Assembly (NCBI GenBank): GCA_947631755.1
Contig: CANRMO010000027.1
Location: forward strand, 1 to 17,045
Origin: an uncultured Lachnospiraceae bacterium
GTDB taxonomy: Bacteria; Bacillota; Clostridia; Lachnospirales; Lachnospiraceae
DNA: 17,045 nucleotides
Reading direction: 5' to 3'
Below the pieces are notes generated by a model. The model searched no databases. It worked only from the letters and a program-made list of their open reading frames with translations, and was not told where the DNA came from. Positions 6,999 through 15,256 of this stretch are shown here, piece by piece; the stretch's first letter is position 1, and each line of letters starts with the position of its first letter. The translations under genes were made by a program, and so were the position numbers.

Positions 6999-8801
6999 AT
7001 GGAAAGGCCGGAGGAGAAAAAATACACATTACTCAGCAATGTGCTGTTTGTTTACAGAGGGGTTGCCAGGCACAAGCCTTATTTGATCGGGCTGTTATTT
7101 TTATCTGCCATTTGCAGTGCGGGAAGTAAGTTTATCTGGCTCTTTTTGAGCAAGTATATGATCGATCAGATCGGCAGTGGGATCCGGGGTGAAGATCTGA
7201 TCCAGATGGTCTGTTATCTGATGGCGGCCAATATACTCTGTATGATCGGGCAGAATGCAGTAAATTACGGAAAAGAGCCGGCGGCACTTTACGTCCGGCC
7301 CATGTTTATGCTGAGCCGCAACCGCAAACAGATCCGGCTCCCCTATGAAAAGCTGGAGTGCAGGGAAATCCTTGATCTTTTAGAGAAATCCAGAAGATCG
7401 ACGAGCTGGACGGAGACGGGGATAGAGGGGATCATCCGTTTCACGCTTGTCTTTTGTTCGGATTTTTTTACCTGCCTGGTCGCTGTCATACTGCTGTGCC
7501 AGATTAGTGTGGTCATGATTTTTCTCGTGCTCGGTTTCGGACTGCTTTCCTACTGCGCGATTGACCGGGCGGCGAAGAGGGAGAAATATCTTACCGGTGA
7601 CAGCGTGACCCTCCAGGAGAGGAAAAAGAAATATTTTATCAATATGAGCAGAGATTTTTCTTATGGGAAAGATCTGCGCCTGTACCACGGGGGACCAATG
7701 ATTTTAAACACACTGGGGGAGCTGCAGAAGGAGCTGCACGGAAGGGTGTGCATGGCGAGAAACCAGTGGATAAAGAGCAGATTTTTTACAAATGGCCTTG
7801 CGATGCTGCGGGAGGGCGCCATGTATGCAGGCCTGATCTATTCTATTCTGGAAAAAGGGATGGGAATCGGTAATTTTACTCTGTATGTGGGGTGTGTGAG
7901 AAATTTTGCAGATACTTTTTACAATGTGATGACAGTGTTTGCCAGGCTGAGGCAGTGCAGCCGGGAGGTAAATGATTTCCGCACCCTGGATGAGTACTGC
8001 GACTCACAGGTGATGGCGGGCCGGGAGATGGAAGAGTCCGGCAGCTATGAAATCCGGTTTGAGCACGTGTCATTTTTCTATCCGGGGGCGGAGAGCCCGG
8101 CTCTGCGGGATGTGAGCCTCACGATTGCGCCGGGACAGAAATTGGCGGTGGTGGGGGTGAACGGAGCCGGTAAAACGACATTTGTGAAATTGCTGCTACG
8201 CCTGTATGAGCCGACGGAGGGCGCCATTTTTATCAACGGGGTAAATGTGAAAGAGTATTCCCTGGACAGTTACTATAAATTATTCGCGCCGGTGTTTCAG
8301 GACATGGAATGTTTTGCATTTACTCTGGCGGAGAATGTGTCCATGAAGACGGAGGGGCGGACGGATAAAGACAGGGCGGTCCGGTGTCTGCGGGATGCGG
8401 GTCTCGGAAATAAGTTAAATGAGTGGAAAGAGGGCGCGGATACGCAGATGTTGAAGATTGTGCGGGAGGACGGCATTCTTCTGTCCGGCGGGGAAAAACA
8501 GAAAATGGCGCTGGCGAGAGCGCTTTATAAAAACGCCCCCGTCGTTGTCCTCGACGAGCCGACGGCGGCTCTGGACGCTCTGGCGGAGAGCAGGATGTAT
8601 GAGAACTTTGATAAGATGGTCAGTGGGAAAAATGCCGTGTATATTTCTCACCGTCTGGCCAGTACGAGGTTCTGCGATGTGATCGCCCTGTTCCGGGACG
8701 GGGAGATTATTGAGTACGGAAATCACAGAGAGCTGATGGAGGTAGGGGGAGAATACGCCCGGATGTTTCAGATGCAGGCGCACTACTACAAGGAGGTATG
8801 A
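6999..8801 (+). CDS. ABC exporter half-transporter (permease-ATPase fusion), first of pair
   Basis: This 600-residue protein has an N-terminal membrane domain (about residues 25-325) with hydrophobic helices near 28-50, 68-88, 150-190 and 268-315, followed by a nucleotide-binding domain. The domain contains Walker A GVNGAGKTT (386-394), Q-loop PVFQD (431-435), signature LSGGE (495-499), Walker B VVVLDE with Glu520, and H-loop His551. All catalytic residues are present. AGGAGG stands eight bases before a tandem ATG context; the ATG at 6999 is used. It is four bases upstream of a second exporter of the same size, so a heterodimer is likely. Type IV exporters of this kind in Firmicutes move peptides, lipids or drugs. 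No precursor peptide or peptidase domain is visible, so the substrate is unknown. Confidence 0.9.
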   Translation: MERPEEKKYTLLSNVLFVYRGVARHKPYLIGLLFLSAICSAGSKFIWLFLSKYMIDQIGSGIRGEDLIQMVCYLMAANILCMIGQNAVNYGKEPAALYVRPMFMLSRNRKQIRLPYEKLECREILDLLEKSRRSTSWTETGIEGIIRFTLVFCSDFFTCLVAVILLCQISVVMIFLVLGFGLLSYCAIDRAAKREKYLTGDSVTLQERKKKYFINMSRDFSYGKDLRLYHGGPMILNTLGELQKELHGRVCMARNQWIKSRFFTNGLAMLREGAMYAGLIYSILEKGMGIGNFTLYVGCVRNFADTFYNVMTVFARLRQCSREVNDFRTLDEYCDSQVMAGREMEESGSYEIRFEHVSFFYPGAESPALRDVSLTIAPGQKLAVVGVNGAGKTTFVKLLLRLYEPTEGAIFINGVNVKEYSLDSYYKLFAPVFQDMECFAFTLAENVSMKTEGRTDKDRAVRCLRDAGLGNKLNEWKEGADTQMLKIVREDGILLSGGEKQKMALARALYKNAPVVVLDEPTAALDALAESRMYENFDKMVSGKNAVYISHRLASTRFCDVIALFRDGEIIEYGNHRELMEVGGEYARMFQMQAHYYKEV

Positions 8802-8805
8802 GGGA

Positions 8806-10617
8806 ATGAAATTAAAAGTGGAGCAGTACCGGGAGAAGATCCGCAGCTGCCGCGGGGTCTGCAGTTTTTTTTACAGAGCAGCAGTGAGGGAGAGGAGATC
8901 GTATCCTTTTCTATTGTTGTCTGAGATAGCGGCCGCGGCCATTATGCCTTTTATCAATATCATTTTTCCCAAATACATCATTGAGGAATTGATGGGGAAT
9001 GGCCGCATATATGTTCTGGCGGGATACGTGGCGCTGATCGTTTTTGGAAATGTTATACTGGGTGATGTGATCTGTGTCCTGCAGGAGACACGGAACAAAC
9101 AGGAGGACTGGTTTGCCAGAAAATTTGACTTGATGCTGTCAGAGAAGGCAATGAAGATGGAGTTTTCGAATACGGAAAAGGAGAGTACCATCCAGGCAGA
9201 GCAGAGGGCGGAGACGGGGATGTCATGGTATTCGGGCGGACTGAAAGGATTGTCGGACTGTGTGGTGGGGATATGCGCAGCGTGCGTTACATTTTCCGGT
9301 ATTATTTTTCTCGTGCTGAAGATCTCACCGTGGCTGATCGGCGTGACATCGGCGGCGGTATGTATCAATGCTTATTGTACGTCAAAGATCAACCGGGCGT
9401 CGGAGGAAGTGTTTGAGAAAACGCCGCACATCAATAAGTTTTACCATTATATCTACACAAAAATTACGTTCCGTGAGTACGCTAAGGAACTCCGCCTGTA
9501 TGATGGGACGGAGCTTGTGGAGAAAAAGGCGGTGGACAATGCGAAAGAATTAAATAAAATGGACAATGAGTGCGCAAAAAAACAATTTTTGTGGGGGGTG
9601 CCAAATGCGGCCGTGTCCGCGGCCAGTTATGGGTTTTCCTATGGATTCCTGGGCATCCAGGCCCTGAGGGGGGAGATTTCTGTCGCGGAATTTGTTATGT
9701 GCGTAACGGCGGTCGAAACGCTCTCCCATGGCTGTCTGCTCCCCATAATCAATCTGTCGCAGCAGTTTGTGGTAAAGAGTAATTTTATGAGAGCATTCAT
9801 AGAGTTTATGGATCTGGAGGATCAGAACTGGATGGGGAGATGTGGGATTGGTGCGCCGGATCTGGCGGAGATCCGATTTGACCATGTGTCTTTTCGGTAT
9901 CCGGGATCGGAGCAGTTTATCATAAAAGATATCAGTTTTAGGATCCGGAGAGGGGAACACATCTCGATTGTGGGAGTAAATGGAGCCGGGAAGTCAACCC
10001 TGGTGAAATTGATCTGCCGGCTGTACGAGCCGACGGAGGGAGTGATTTATGTAAACGGAAGAGATATAAGGGAATATGATTACGAGGAGTATATAACATT
10101 GCTGGCAGTTGTGTTCCAGGATTTTAAACTGTGGGGCTATTCACTGGACCAGAATATATGCGTGGCGGAACATCTGCCGGACGATTACCGGCAAAAGAGG
10201 GAGGCGCTGTACCGGGCCAGCGGGCTTATTGACTGGGTCAGTACACTGAGCCAGGGCGGGGCAACAATACTCAGCAAAGAGTTTGACGAGGAGGGGACGG
10301 AGCCATCTGGTGGGCTGGCACAGAAGATTGCCATAGCCAGGGCACTGTACCGCGGCGCCCCCTTTCTCATTCTGGACGAGCCCACGGCGGCGCTGGATCC
10401 CGTCAGTGAATATGAGATCTATAAGCGGTTTCACGAGATGATAAAAAATAAGACTGCTATCTACATTTCACACCGCCTGTCCTCCTGTAAATTCTGTGAC
10501 AGGATTCTTGTCATACAGGATAGGAGGATCCGGGAAGAGGGGACACATGAGGAGCTGATGGCGAAAAAAGGAATTTATGAAAAGATGTTTTCTGCCCAGG
10601 CAAAATGGTATACATAA
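8806..10617 (+). CDS. ABC exporter half-transporter (permease-ATPase fusion), second of pair
   Basis: This 603-residue partner of the preceding gene starts four bases after its stop, with AAGGAGG (8790-8796) inside the last codons of the first gene. The membrane domain has helices near 34-55, 68-93, 150-190, 265-290 and 300-320. The nucleotide-binding domain has Walker A GVNGAGKST (390-398), Q-loop VVFQD (435-439), Walker B LILDE with Glu525, and H-loop His556. The ABC signature reads PSGGL (500-504) in place of LSGGQ/E; the leading Pro occurs in related Firmicute exporters, but the final Leu is less usual. The two genes share stretches such as RLYEPTEG and PTAALD, pointing to an old duplication. 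The ATP site that uses this signature may be weaker than the other. Confidence 0.9.
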   Translation: MKLKVEQYREKIRSCRGVCSFFYRAAVRERRSYPFLLLSEIAAAAIMPFINIIFPKYIIEELMGNGRIYVLAGYVALIVFGNVILGDVICVLQETRNKQEDWFARKFDLMLSEKAMKMEFSNTEKESTIQAEQRAETGMSWYSGGLKGLSDCVVGICAACVTFSGIIFLVLKISPWLIGVTSAAVCINAYCTSKINRASEEVFEKTPHINKFYHYIYTKITFREYAKELRLYDGTELVEKKAVDNAKELNKMDNECAKKQFLWGVPNAAVSAASYGFSYGFLGIQALRGEISVAEFVMCVTAVETLSHGCLLPIINLSQQFVVKSNFMRAFIEFMDLEDQNWMGRCGIGAPDLAEIRFDHVSFRYPGSEQFIIKDISFRIRRGEHISIVGVNGAGKSTLVKLICRLYEPTEGVIYVNGRDIREYDYEEYITLLAVVFQDFKLWGYSLDQNICVAEHLPDDYRQKREALYRASGLIDWVSTLSQGGATILSKEFDEEGTEPSGGLAQKIAIARALYRGAPFLILDEPTAALDPVSEYEIYKRFHEMIKNKTAIYISHRLSSCKFCDRILVIQDRRIREEGTHEELMAKKGIYEKMFSAQAKWYT

Positions 10618-10620
10618 GCG

Positions 10621-10666
10621 GCAGGTTGCGTTTTTTCTGAGCCCGTGAAAAACCTCTTGCTTTTTT
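10621..10666 (+). terminator. Possible weak terminator after the ABC pair
   Basis: GCAGGTT (10621-10627) can pair with AACCT..TGC (10651-10660) with a two-base bulge, and a T-run faces an A-run inside the loop. Six T follow at 10661-10666. The stem is imperfect, so termination may be partial. The T-run overlaps the palindrome that precedes the next operon. Confidence 0.4.
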
Positions 10667-10676
10667 CGATCGAAAA
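10663..10676. promoter_or_regulatory. Perfect 14-bp palindrome upstream of the hydrolase operon
   Basis: TTTTCGATCGAAAA is fully self-complementary and lies 58 bases upstream of the ATG at 10734. It is a plausible operator. Its position just upstream of a possible -10 (TATAGT, 10685-10690) would place it across a weak -35 region. Confidence 0.45.
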
Positions 10677-10684
10677 GATTAGAA

Positions 10685-10703
10685 TATAGTGTAACACTCT
10701 ATA
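10685..10703. promoter_or_regulatory. Near-palindrome overlapping a possible -10 of the hydrolase operon
   Basis: AGTGT-A-ACACT (10688-10698) is an exact inverted repeat and extends to TATAGTGT/ACACTcTATA if one base is skipped. It overlaps TATAGT (10685-10690) and touches TATACA (10700-10705), either of which could be a -10. No good -35 is visible at standard spacing, which would fit an activator-dependent or MerR/TetR-controlled promoter. This is inference only. Confidence 0.4.
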
Positions 10704-10733
10704 CAGGGCGCTTATTTAAAGAAAGAGGGAACT

Positions 10734-11672
10734 ATGGCGATCAATAAGGCGATGCGGGCTGCGCTTACTGTTTTGTCCTACCCGGATATAAACATCAAAA
10801 AAAATTATCCACTTGAGCGGGGATTAGTAGAAATCGCTTCAAGACGATTAAAAAAACCGGAACTTTATCGTATCTGGGAACATAAGGTGTCCTGCGGAAC
10901 ACATGAAATCCCAGTTCGGATTTTTACGCCGCCTGAAGACGGGCACACTTCTGTCATCCTGTTTTTTCACGGGGGCGGCTGGGTGACCGGAAGCATTGAC
11001 AGCTACGATGGCGTTTGCGCAGACATGGCAAGTATGACTTCCCGGACGGTTGTTTCGGTTGATTACCGTCTGGCGCCGGAAAATCCTTTTCCGGCCAGTC
11101 TTGAGGACTGCTACGCGGTGACACGTGAAATTTTTCAGAATGAGAAACTGCTGCGGACCAGGGCAGAAGAGATTGTGGTGCTCGGAGACAGTGCAGGCGG
11201 AAATCTGGCTGCTGCGGTTTCTCTTATGGCCCGTGACCGGGGAGAATTTTTACCGGCCCGTCAGATTCTGATCTATCCGGCCACGGGAAACGATCATTCT
11301 GACCAATCCCCCTTTCCTTCTGTGCGTGAAAACGGAAGCGGTTATCTTCTGACATCCAAACGAGTGCGCGATTACATGGAACTTTATTGCCCGTCTCCCT
11401 CCGAACGGGACAATCCATATGTTGCACCGCTGATGGCAGAAGATTTTTCAGACCAGCCGGATACGCTCATCATCACGGCAGAATATTGTCCGCTCAGAGA
11501 TGAGGGAGAGGCTTATGGAAATAAGCTCAGGGAAGCTGGGAACCGGGTCGAAATATATCGTATGCCAGATGCATTGCACGGATATTTTTCTCTTCCGGTC
11601 AGATTTGCCCATGTAAGGAAAACTTATGAGCTCATCAATAAATTTTTAGGGGATAGAACAGTCAATGAATAA
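10734..11672 (+). CDS. Alpha/beta hydrolase, hormone-sensitive-lipase type esterase
   Basis: The protein has 312 residues. It shows the family IV esterase pattern: oxyanion-hole motif HGGGW (79-83), YRLAPENPFPA (111-121), nucleophile elbow GDSAGGN (Ser153), and catalytic Asp256 in CPLRDEG and His282 in ALHGYF. No signal peptide is present, so it is probably cytoplasmic. The enzyme should hydrolyse a carboxyl ester, or act as a transesterase, on a small or lipid substrate. AGAGGG precedes the ATG. Its last eight bases overlap the start of the acyltransferase-like gene, which indicates coupled translation and a shared pathway. Confidence 0.9.
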   Translation: MAINKAMRAALTVLSYPDINIKKNYPLERGLVEIASRRLKKPELYRIWEHKVSCGTHEIPVRIFTPPEDGHTSVILFFHGGGWVTGSIDSYDGVCADMASMTSRTVVSVDYRLAPENPFPASLEDCYAVTREIFQNEKLLRTRAEEIVVLGDSAGGNLAAAVSLMARDRGEFLPARQILIYPATGNDHSDQSPFPSVRENGSGYLLTSKRVRDYMELYCPSPSERDNPYVAPLMAEDFSDQPDTLIITAEYCPLRDEGEAYGNKLREAGNRVEIYRMPDALHGYFSLPVRFAHVRKTYELINKFLGDRTVNE

Positions 11673-12936
11673 TAGGAATTCTACAAGGTGGAGCCGTCTG
11701 GATAATACTGCAAAAATTTTTCCATCAAATAGTACAAAACGAGATTCGAAAGTGTTTCGGTTTGCATGTGAATTGAAAGAGACAGTGGATCCACACATTT
11801 TGCAGTCTGCCCTGGATCAGACACTTGAACGGTTCCCGATTTTTCACTCTGTTATGAAAAGAGGTCTGTTCTGGTATTATTTGGAGGAAAGTGTACTGCC
11901 GGCGTCTGTACAGCCTGAGAATCTGCCTCCCTGCGCTCCGATTTATAACGCTAACCGTAAAAACTTATTGTTCCGTGTTCTGTATTATCGAAAAAGAATC
12001 AGCCTTGAAGTCTATCATGTGCTGGCTGATGGCACCGGCGGACTGCAATTTTTGCGCACGCTGGTATATTATTATCTTTTGGAGCGGTACCGGGATGATT
12101 TTTGTGAAGGCCTGCCGGAACTAAATGACAGTGCTTCCCACTGGCAGAAGCGCGCCGACAGCTTCCAGAAATATTATGAAAAGCCGAAAACTTCCCGGCT
12201 GTCGCTTGGGCAGAATGCGTATCAGCTGCGGGGAGAGCGGCTTTCCGAAAATCGGATTGGCGTTATTGAGGGCTGTATGTCATTACAGAAGCTGCTTGCC
12301 TGTTCCCATGAAAGAGATGTGACATTGACCGAATTAATGACATCCATATTCATTTGTGCGATACATGACGGAATGAGGGTGAGGGACCGCCGCTATCCTG
12401 TAGTGATCACAGTTCCGGTGAATTTAAGAGGGTATTTTCCCTCAGAATCTGTGCGGAACTTTTTCGAGACAATCAACATAGAATATGATTTCAGCAGACA
12501 GGAAGACAGCCTGGAGGCTGTGTTGTCCCATGTGAAAAAACGCTTCCGCGAAAACCTGACAAAAGAAAGGCTCCGTGAACAAATGAATACCCTGTGCGCG
12601 ATGGAACACAGTATTCCGATGCGCATTGTGCCACTTGCTATCAAGAACCCGGTCCTGCGCGCGGTGAATATGCTGGCACAGAAAAAAACGACAGCTTCCT
12701 TTTCCAATGTGGGGAAAGTAGTTGTCCCCCCTGAAATGGAAAAATATATCTGTCTTTTTGGTGCGTTTGCTTCGCCTGATATGTTGCAGGCAAGTGCGTG
12801 TTCATTTCAGGATAACTATGTTATTAGCTTTGCCGGGCCTTTTTGCTGCCATGACATAGAGCGCTCATTTTTTCAAAAACTGATACAGCTTGGACTGGAT
12901 GTGGCCATAACAACAAATCTTTCACAGGCAAAATAG
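11665..12936 (+). CDS. Condensation-domain-like acyltransferase (annotated in relatives as alcohol acetyltransferase)
   Basis: The protein has 423 residues and overlaps the hydrolase gene by eight bases. The N-terminus reads WSRLDNTAKIFPS, a typical opening of the condensation/PapA-like acyltransferase group, and the catalytic motif is YHVLADG (117-123), matching HHxxxDG with Tyr for the first His. His118 would be the catalytic base. A second subdomain with VPVNLRGYFPSES follows near 250, as in this fold. Such enzymes join an acyl group to an alcohol or amine. No carrier-protein or adenylation domain is nearby, so acyl-CoA is a likely donor. The product is unknown. Confidence 0.82.
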   Translation: MNNRNSTRWSRLDNTAKIFPSNSTKRDSKVFRFACELKETVDPHILQSALDQTLERFPIFHSVMKRGLFWYYLEESVLPASVQPENLPPCAPIYNANRKNLLFRVLYYRKRISLEVYHVLADGTGGLQFLRTLVYYYLLERYRDDFCEGLPELNDSASHWQKRADSFQKYYEKPKTSRLSLGQNAYQLRGERLSENRIGVIEGCMSLQKLLACSHERDVTLTELMTSIFICAIHDGMRVRDRRYPVVITVPVNLRGYFPSESVRNFFETINIEYDFSRQEDSLEAVLSHVKKRFRENLTKERLREQMNTLCAMEHSIPMRIVPLAIKNPVLRAVNMLAQKKTTASFSNVGKVVVPPEMEKYICLFGAFASPDMLQASACSFQDNYVISFAGPFCCHDIERSFFQKLIQLGLDVAITTNLSQAK

Positions 12937-12938
12937 CG

Positions 12939-12952
12939 CGGCAGCGCTGCCG
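12939..12952. repeat. GC-rich palindrome between acyltransferase and zinc-ribbon genes
   Basis: CGGCAGCGCTGCCG is a perfect 14-bp palindrome three bases after the acyltransferase stop. It can fold as a 5-bp stem with a GCGC loop. A T-run is lacking, so it is not a full terminator; it may tune expression of the downstream genes or protect the upstream mRNA 3' end. Confidence 0.45.
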
Positions 12953-12998
12953 GGTCCGGCTTTATTGCGTTATTGAACCAGAAAAGGGAGGCGTAGCG

Positions 12999-13661
12999 AT
13001 GCGTTATTGCAAAAAATGCGGAGTGGGTATAACCGGTACCTCTGTTTATTGTCCATTTTGTCAGAATGAACTGTCGGGAGAGCCGGATGGAGAAAACCGG
13101 TTCCCGGATATCCCGCTTGAAACAGGGCAGTACGGGCTGATGATTCGTCTGATGGCTCTCGGAAGTGTGGTTGCGGCCGGTGTGTGTGCAGCAGTAAATG
13201 TCAGCCTGCCCCAGACCGGATGGTGGTCATTGTTTGTTGTAGCCGGATTATTGAGTGGCTGGATTTCCGGGGGTATTATCTTAAAAAAGCTCGGTAATCT
13301 GTTAAAAGCGATTTTCTGGCAGATATGTGTAATATCTGTGCTTGTACTGCTATGGGACTATGGGACTGGTTTTGGGGGCTGGTCCATTGATTTTGTACTA
13401 CCAATCTTATATGCCTGTTCTATGGTCGCAATGTTTACACTCGCCTGGTTTATGCATTTGCAGCCCCAGGACTACTTATTTTATATAATATTAAATATCA
13501 CTGTTGGTTTTTTGCCTCTGATACCTCTGATCTGTGGTGCACTGCGTATCGTCTATCCGTCCGTGATCTGTGTCCTTATCAGTGTGGTCTTGTTTGCTGT
13601 CCTGCTGTTGTTTCAGGGAAAGGCATTAAAGTCAGAGCTGGGACGGAGATTTCATTTTTGA
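12999..13661 (+). CDS. Zinc-ribbon six-helix membrane protein (DUF6320-like)
   Basis: The protein has 220 residues. The N-terminus is a compact zinc ribbon with Cys4, Cys7, Cys18 and Cys21 (CKKC and CPFC). After an acidic linker, about six hydrophobic segments follow, near residues 49-68, 76-95, 104-120, 130-150, 158-180 and 186-206, and the protein ends with a basic tail. It resembles the DUF6320-type proteins that I recall next to hydrolase/acyltransferase pairs in Clostridia; the family name is from memory and unverified. The ribosome binding site AAAAGGGAGG (12982-12991) is strong. A scaffold or transporter role for the product of the two preceding enzymes is possible, but no function can be read from the sequence. 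Confidence 0.8.
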   Translation: MRYCKKCGVGITGTSVYCPFCQNELSGEPDGENRFPDIPLETGQYGLMIRLMALGSVVAAGVCAAVNVSLPQTGWWSLFVVAGLLSGWISGGIILKKLGNLLKAIFWQICVISVLVLLWDYGTGFGGWSIDFVLPILYACSMVAMFTLAWFMHLQPQDYLFYIILNITVGFLPLIPLICGALRIVYPSVICVLISVVLFAVLLLFQGKALKSELGRRFHF

Positions 13662-13681
13662 TGGAGGAGGAGATTTAATAT

Positions 13682-14803
13682 ATGAAATTTAACTGGAAAA
13701 ATTGTATTCGGGTGGGGGGCTGTGCCTTTCTTTTATTTTTGTGCATTTATTACTGGAAATCGTTTACGCAGTTTCTGGCTCTTTTGTTTCACGCCTCGGC
13801 CCCGCTCATTGTCGGCTGCGTGATTGCCTATATCGTCAATATTTTGATGGCCTTTTATGAGAGGCATTATTTTGTGAACAGTAAATCCGGCCTCATCCGC
13901 AAGAGCCGGACGCCTGTCTGCATGATCCTTGCGTTTCTGACATTTGTCCTCATTGTCGCGCTGCTTTTGTGGCTTGTCATTCCAGAGCTGACAATCTGTG
14001 TCCGGCTGCTTGTGGCCGAAGTCCCGGGACTTTTGAGGGGGCTGACAGAAAGACTGGCGAAATTGGAGATTCTCTCAGAGGAGACGCTGAAATATCTCAC
14101 TGGGATTAATTGGAACGAGCTGCTCGGCAAACTGGTGGAGACAGTAAAGAATGGGATAGGCGGGACAGTGAATATGGCTGTCGGTATGGTCTCTTCTGTA
14201 GTGTCCTCCCTGTTGAATACGATGATCGGCATTATCTTTGCCATCTATCTGCTGCTGGGGAAGAGACGGCTGAAAAACCAGTGTAGCAGATTGGCCAAAC
14301 GGTATCTCCGCCCGTCGTGGAATGATAAGATGAGATATGCGCTGGGAATCCTTGACGACTGTTTCCACCGCTATATTGTGGGGCAGTGCACGGAGGCTGT
14401 CATTCTCGGCATACTGTGCGCGGTGGGAATGTTGATTTTCCGGTTTCCATACGCGACGATTATAGGGGCTGTGATTGGATTTACTGCTCTGATACCAGTT
14501 GCGGGCGCTTACATAGGTGGAGCGGTCGGCATCCTGCTCATCCTGACCGTCTCCCCTGTGAAAGCTGTTCTTTTCCTTGTCTATCTTGTTGTCCTTCAAC
14601 AGTTGGAGGGAAATTTGATCTATCCGAGAGTGGTCGGCTCTTCTCTGGGTCTTCCTGGGATCTGGGTCTTGGCGGCCGTCACCGTAGGGGGCGGTATCTA
14701 TGGGGTGACGGGCATGCTGGTGGGTGTTCCACTTGCCGCCGCGGTTTATCGGATGTTGTCCAACGATGTGAAGAAGGGAGAAGCGGGTATACAGGAAAAA
14801 TAA
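13682..14803 (+). CDS. AI-2E family (PerM/YtvI-like) membrane transporter
   Basis: The protein has 373 residues with about eight membrane segments. It starts with a hydrophobic pair (12-30 and 35-55), has a periplasm-side amphipathic region near 110-160, and then the conserved core with GIIFAIYLLLGKRRL, the RYIVGQCTEAVILG helix, FTALIPVAGAYIGG and LQQLEGNLIYPRVVGSSLGLP, all hallmarks of this family. Members include proposed AI-2 exporters and Na+(Li+)/H+ antiporters, so the substrate is uncertain. GGAGGAGG lies about 10 bases upstream of the ATG. It follows the zinc-ribbon gene by 20 bp and probably belongs to the same transcript, although it is not clear that it acts in the same pathway. Confidence 0.92.
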   Translation: MKFNWKNCIRVGGCAFLLFLCIYYWKSFTQFLALLFHASAPLIVGCVIAYIVNILMAFYERHYFVNSKSGLIRKSRTPVCMILAFLTFVLIVALLLWLVIPELTICVRLLVAEVPGLLRGLTERLAKLEILSEETLKYLTGINWNELLGKLVETVKNGIGGTVNMAVGMVSSVVSSLLNTMIGIIFAIYLLLGKRRLKNQCSRLAKRYLRPSWNDKMRYALGILDDCFHRYIVGQCTEAVILGILCAVGMLIFRFPYATIIGAVIGFTALIPVAGAYIGGAVGILLILTVSPVKAVLFLVYLVVLQQLEGNLIYPRVVGSSLGLPGIWVLAAVTVGGGIYGVTGMLVGVPLAAAVYRMLSNDVKKGEAGIQEK

Positions 14804-14856
14804 TCACTTTATTTGATGTTTAGATAAAAGCACCTTTATAGACAGGAGGAATTACC

Positions 14857-14892
14857 ATGAAGGTAAAAAATGATCTTTGTAACTCGTTTTAA
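14857..14892 (+). pseudogene. 11-codon ORF with strong RBS, probable 5' remnant of a lost gene
   Basis: ACAGGAGGAATTACC leads directly into ATG, and the frame reads MKVKNDLCNSF before TAA. The ribosome binding site and spacing are as good as those of the real genes, but the ORF is too short for a normal protein. A second AAGGAGG at 14931-14937 has no start codon after it. The simplest reading is that a gene once began here and was disrupted where the AT-rich region joins. A leader peptide is the alternative. Confidence 0.35.
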
Positions 14893-14941
14893 ACCGATTT
14901 CCTGCCAATCATTATTTACATGATAAAAATAAGGAGGCCAA

Positions 14942-15256
14942 CTACCGAAAAATATCCTCATAATTCTGTAGATCATGATAAATAGCATCCACAAAAACTA
15001 TGCTATCTTGTATCCGATAAAGCATAAAATAATTATGCCGTTTAAAATGTATCGTGCGATATCCAAGACTACGAAGTCTAGGATCTTCGCATAGTTTTAA
15101 CCCGCCGGCTATATGCGAGAGCCTGTATTTTGTTTCTTCTGCATCATCCATTATGCCTAGTGCCTCCTGAGTATTTTCATATTCAGAAAGAACATAATCA
15201 ATGATATGATCAAGCTGTGCTTTGGCTGGAATAGTCAGTATTACTTCATAATCCAT
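14942..15256 (-). CDS. RelE/ParE-family toxin
   Basis: The protein has 104 residues from the ATG at 15256 (minus strand); an in-frame TTG at 15277 would add seven residues, but the ATG has AGGA at suitable spacing. It has the compact RelE/ParE pattern: an N-terminal strand YEVILTIPAKAQLDHIIDYV, a helical hairpin, and the C-terminal sheet with LRSLGYRTIHFKRHNYFMLYRI and IVFVDAIYHDLQNY. RelE members cut mRNA on the ribosome and ParE members poison gyrase; the sequence does not decide between them. It overlaps the antitoxin 3' end by 11 bases, the usual coupling. It is convergent with the AI-2E operon, and no terminator is evident between them. Confidence 0.85.
   Translation of the reverse strand: MDYEVILTIPAKAQLDHIIDYVLSEYENTQEALGIMDDAEETKYRLSHIAGGLKLCEDPRLRSLGYRTIHFKRHNYFMLYRIQDSIVFVDAIYHDLQNYEDIFR

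Noticed and set aside
14075..14599. 174-codon minus-strand frame opposite the AI-2E permease
   Set aside because: It is antisense to a well-supported membrane protein and lacks any family-like sequence.
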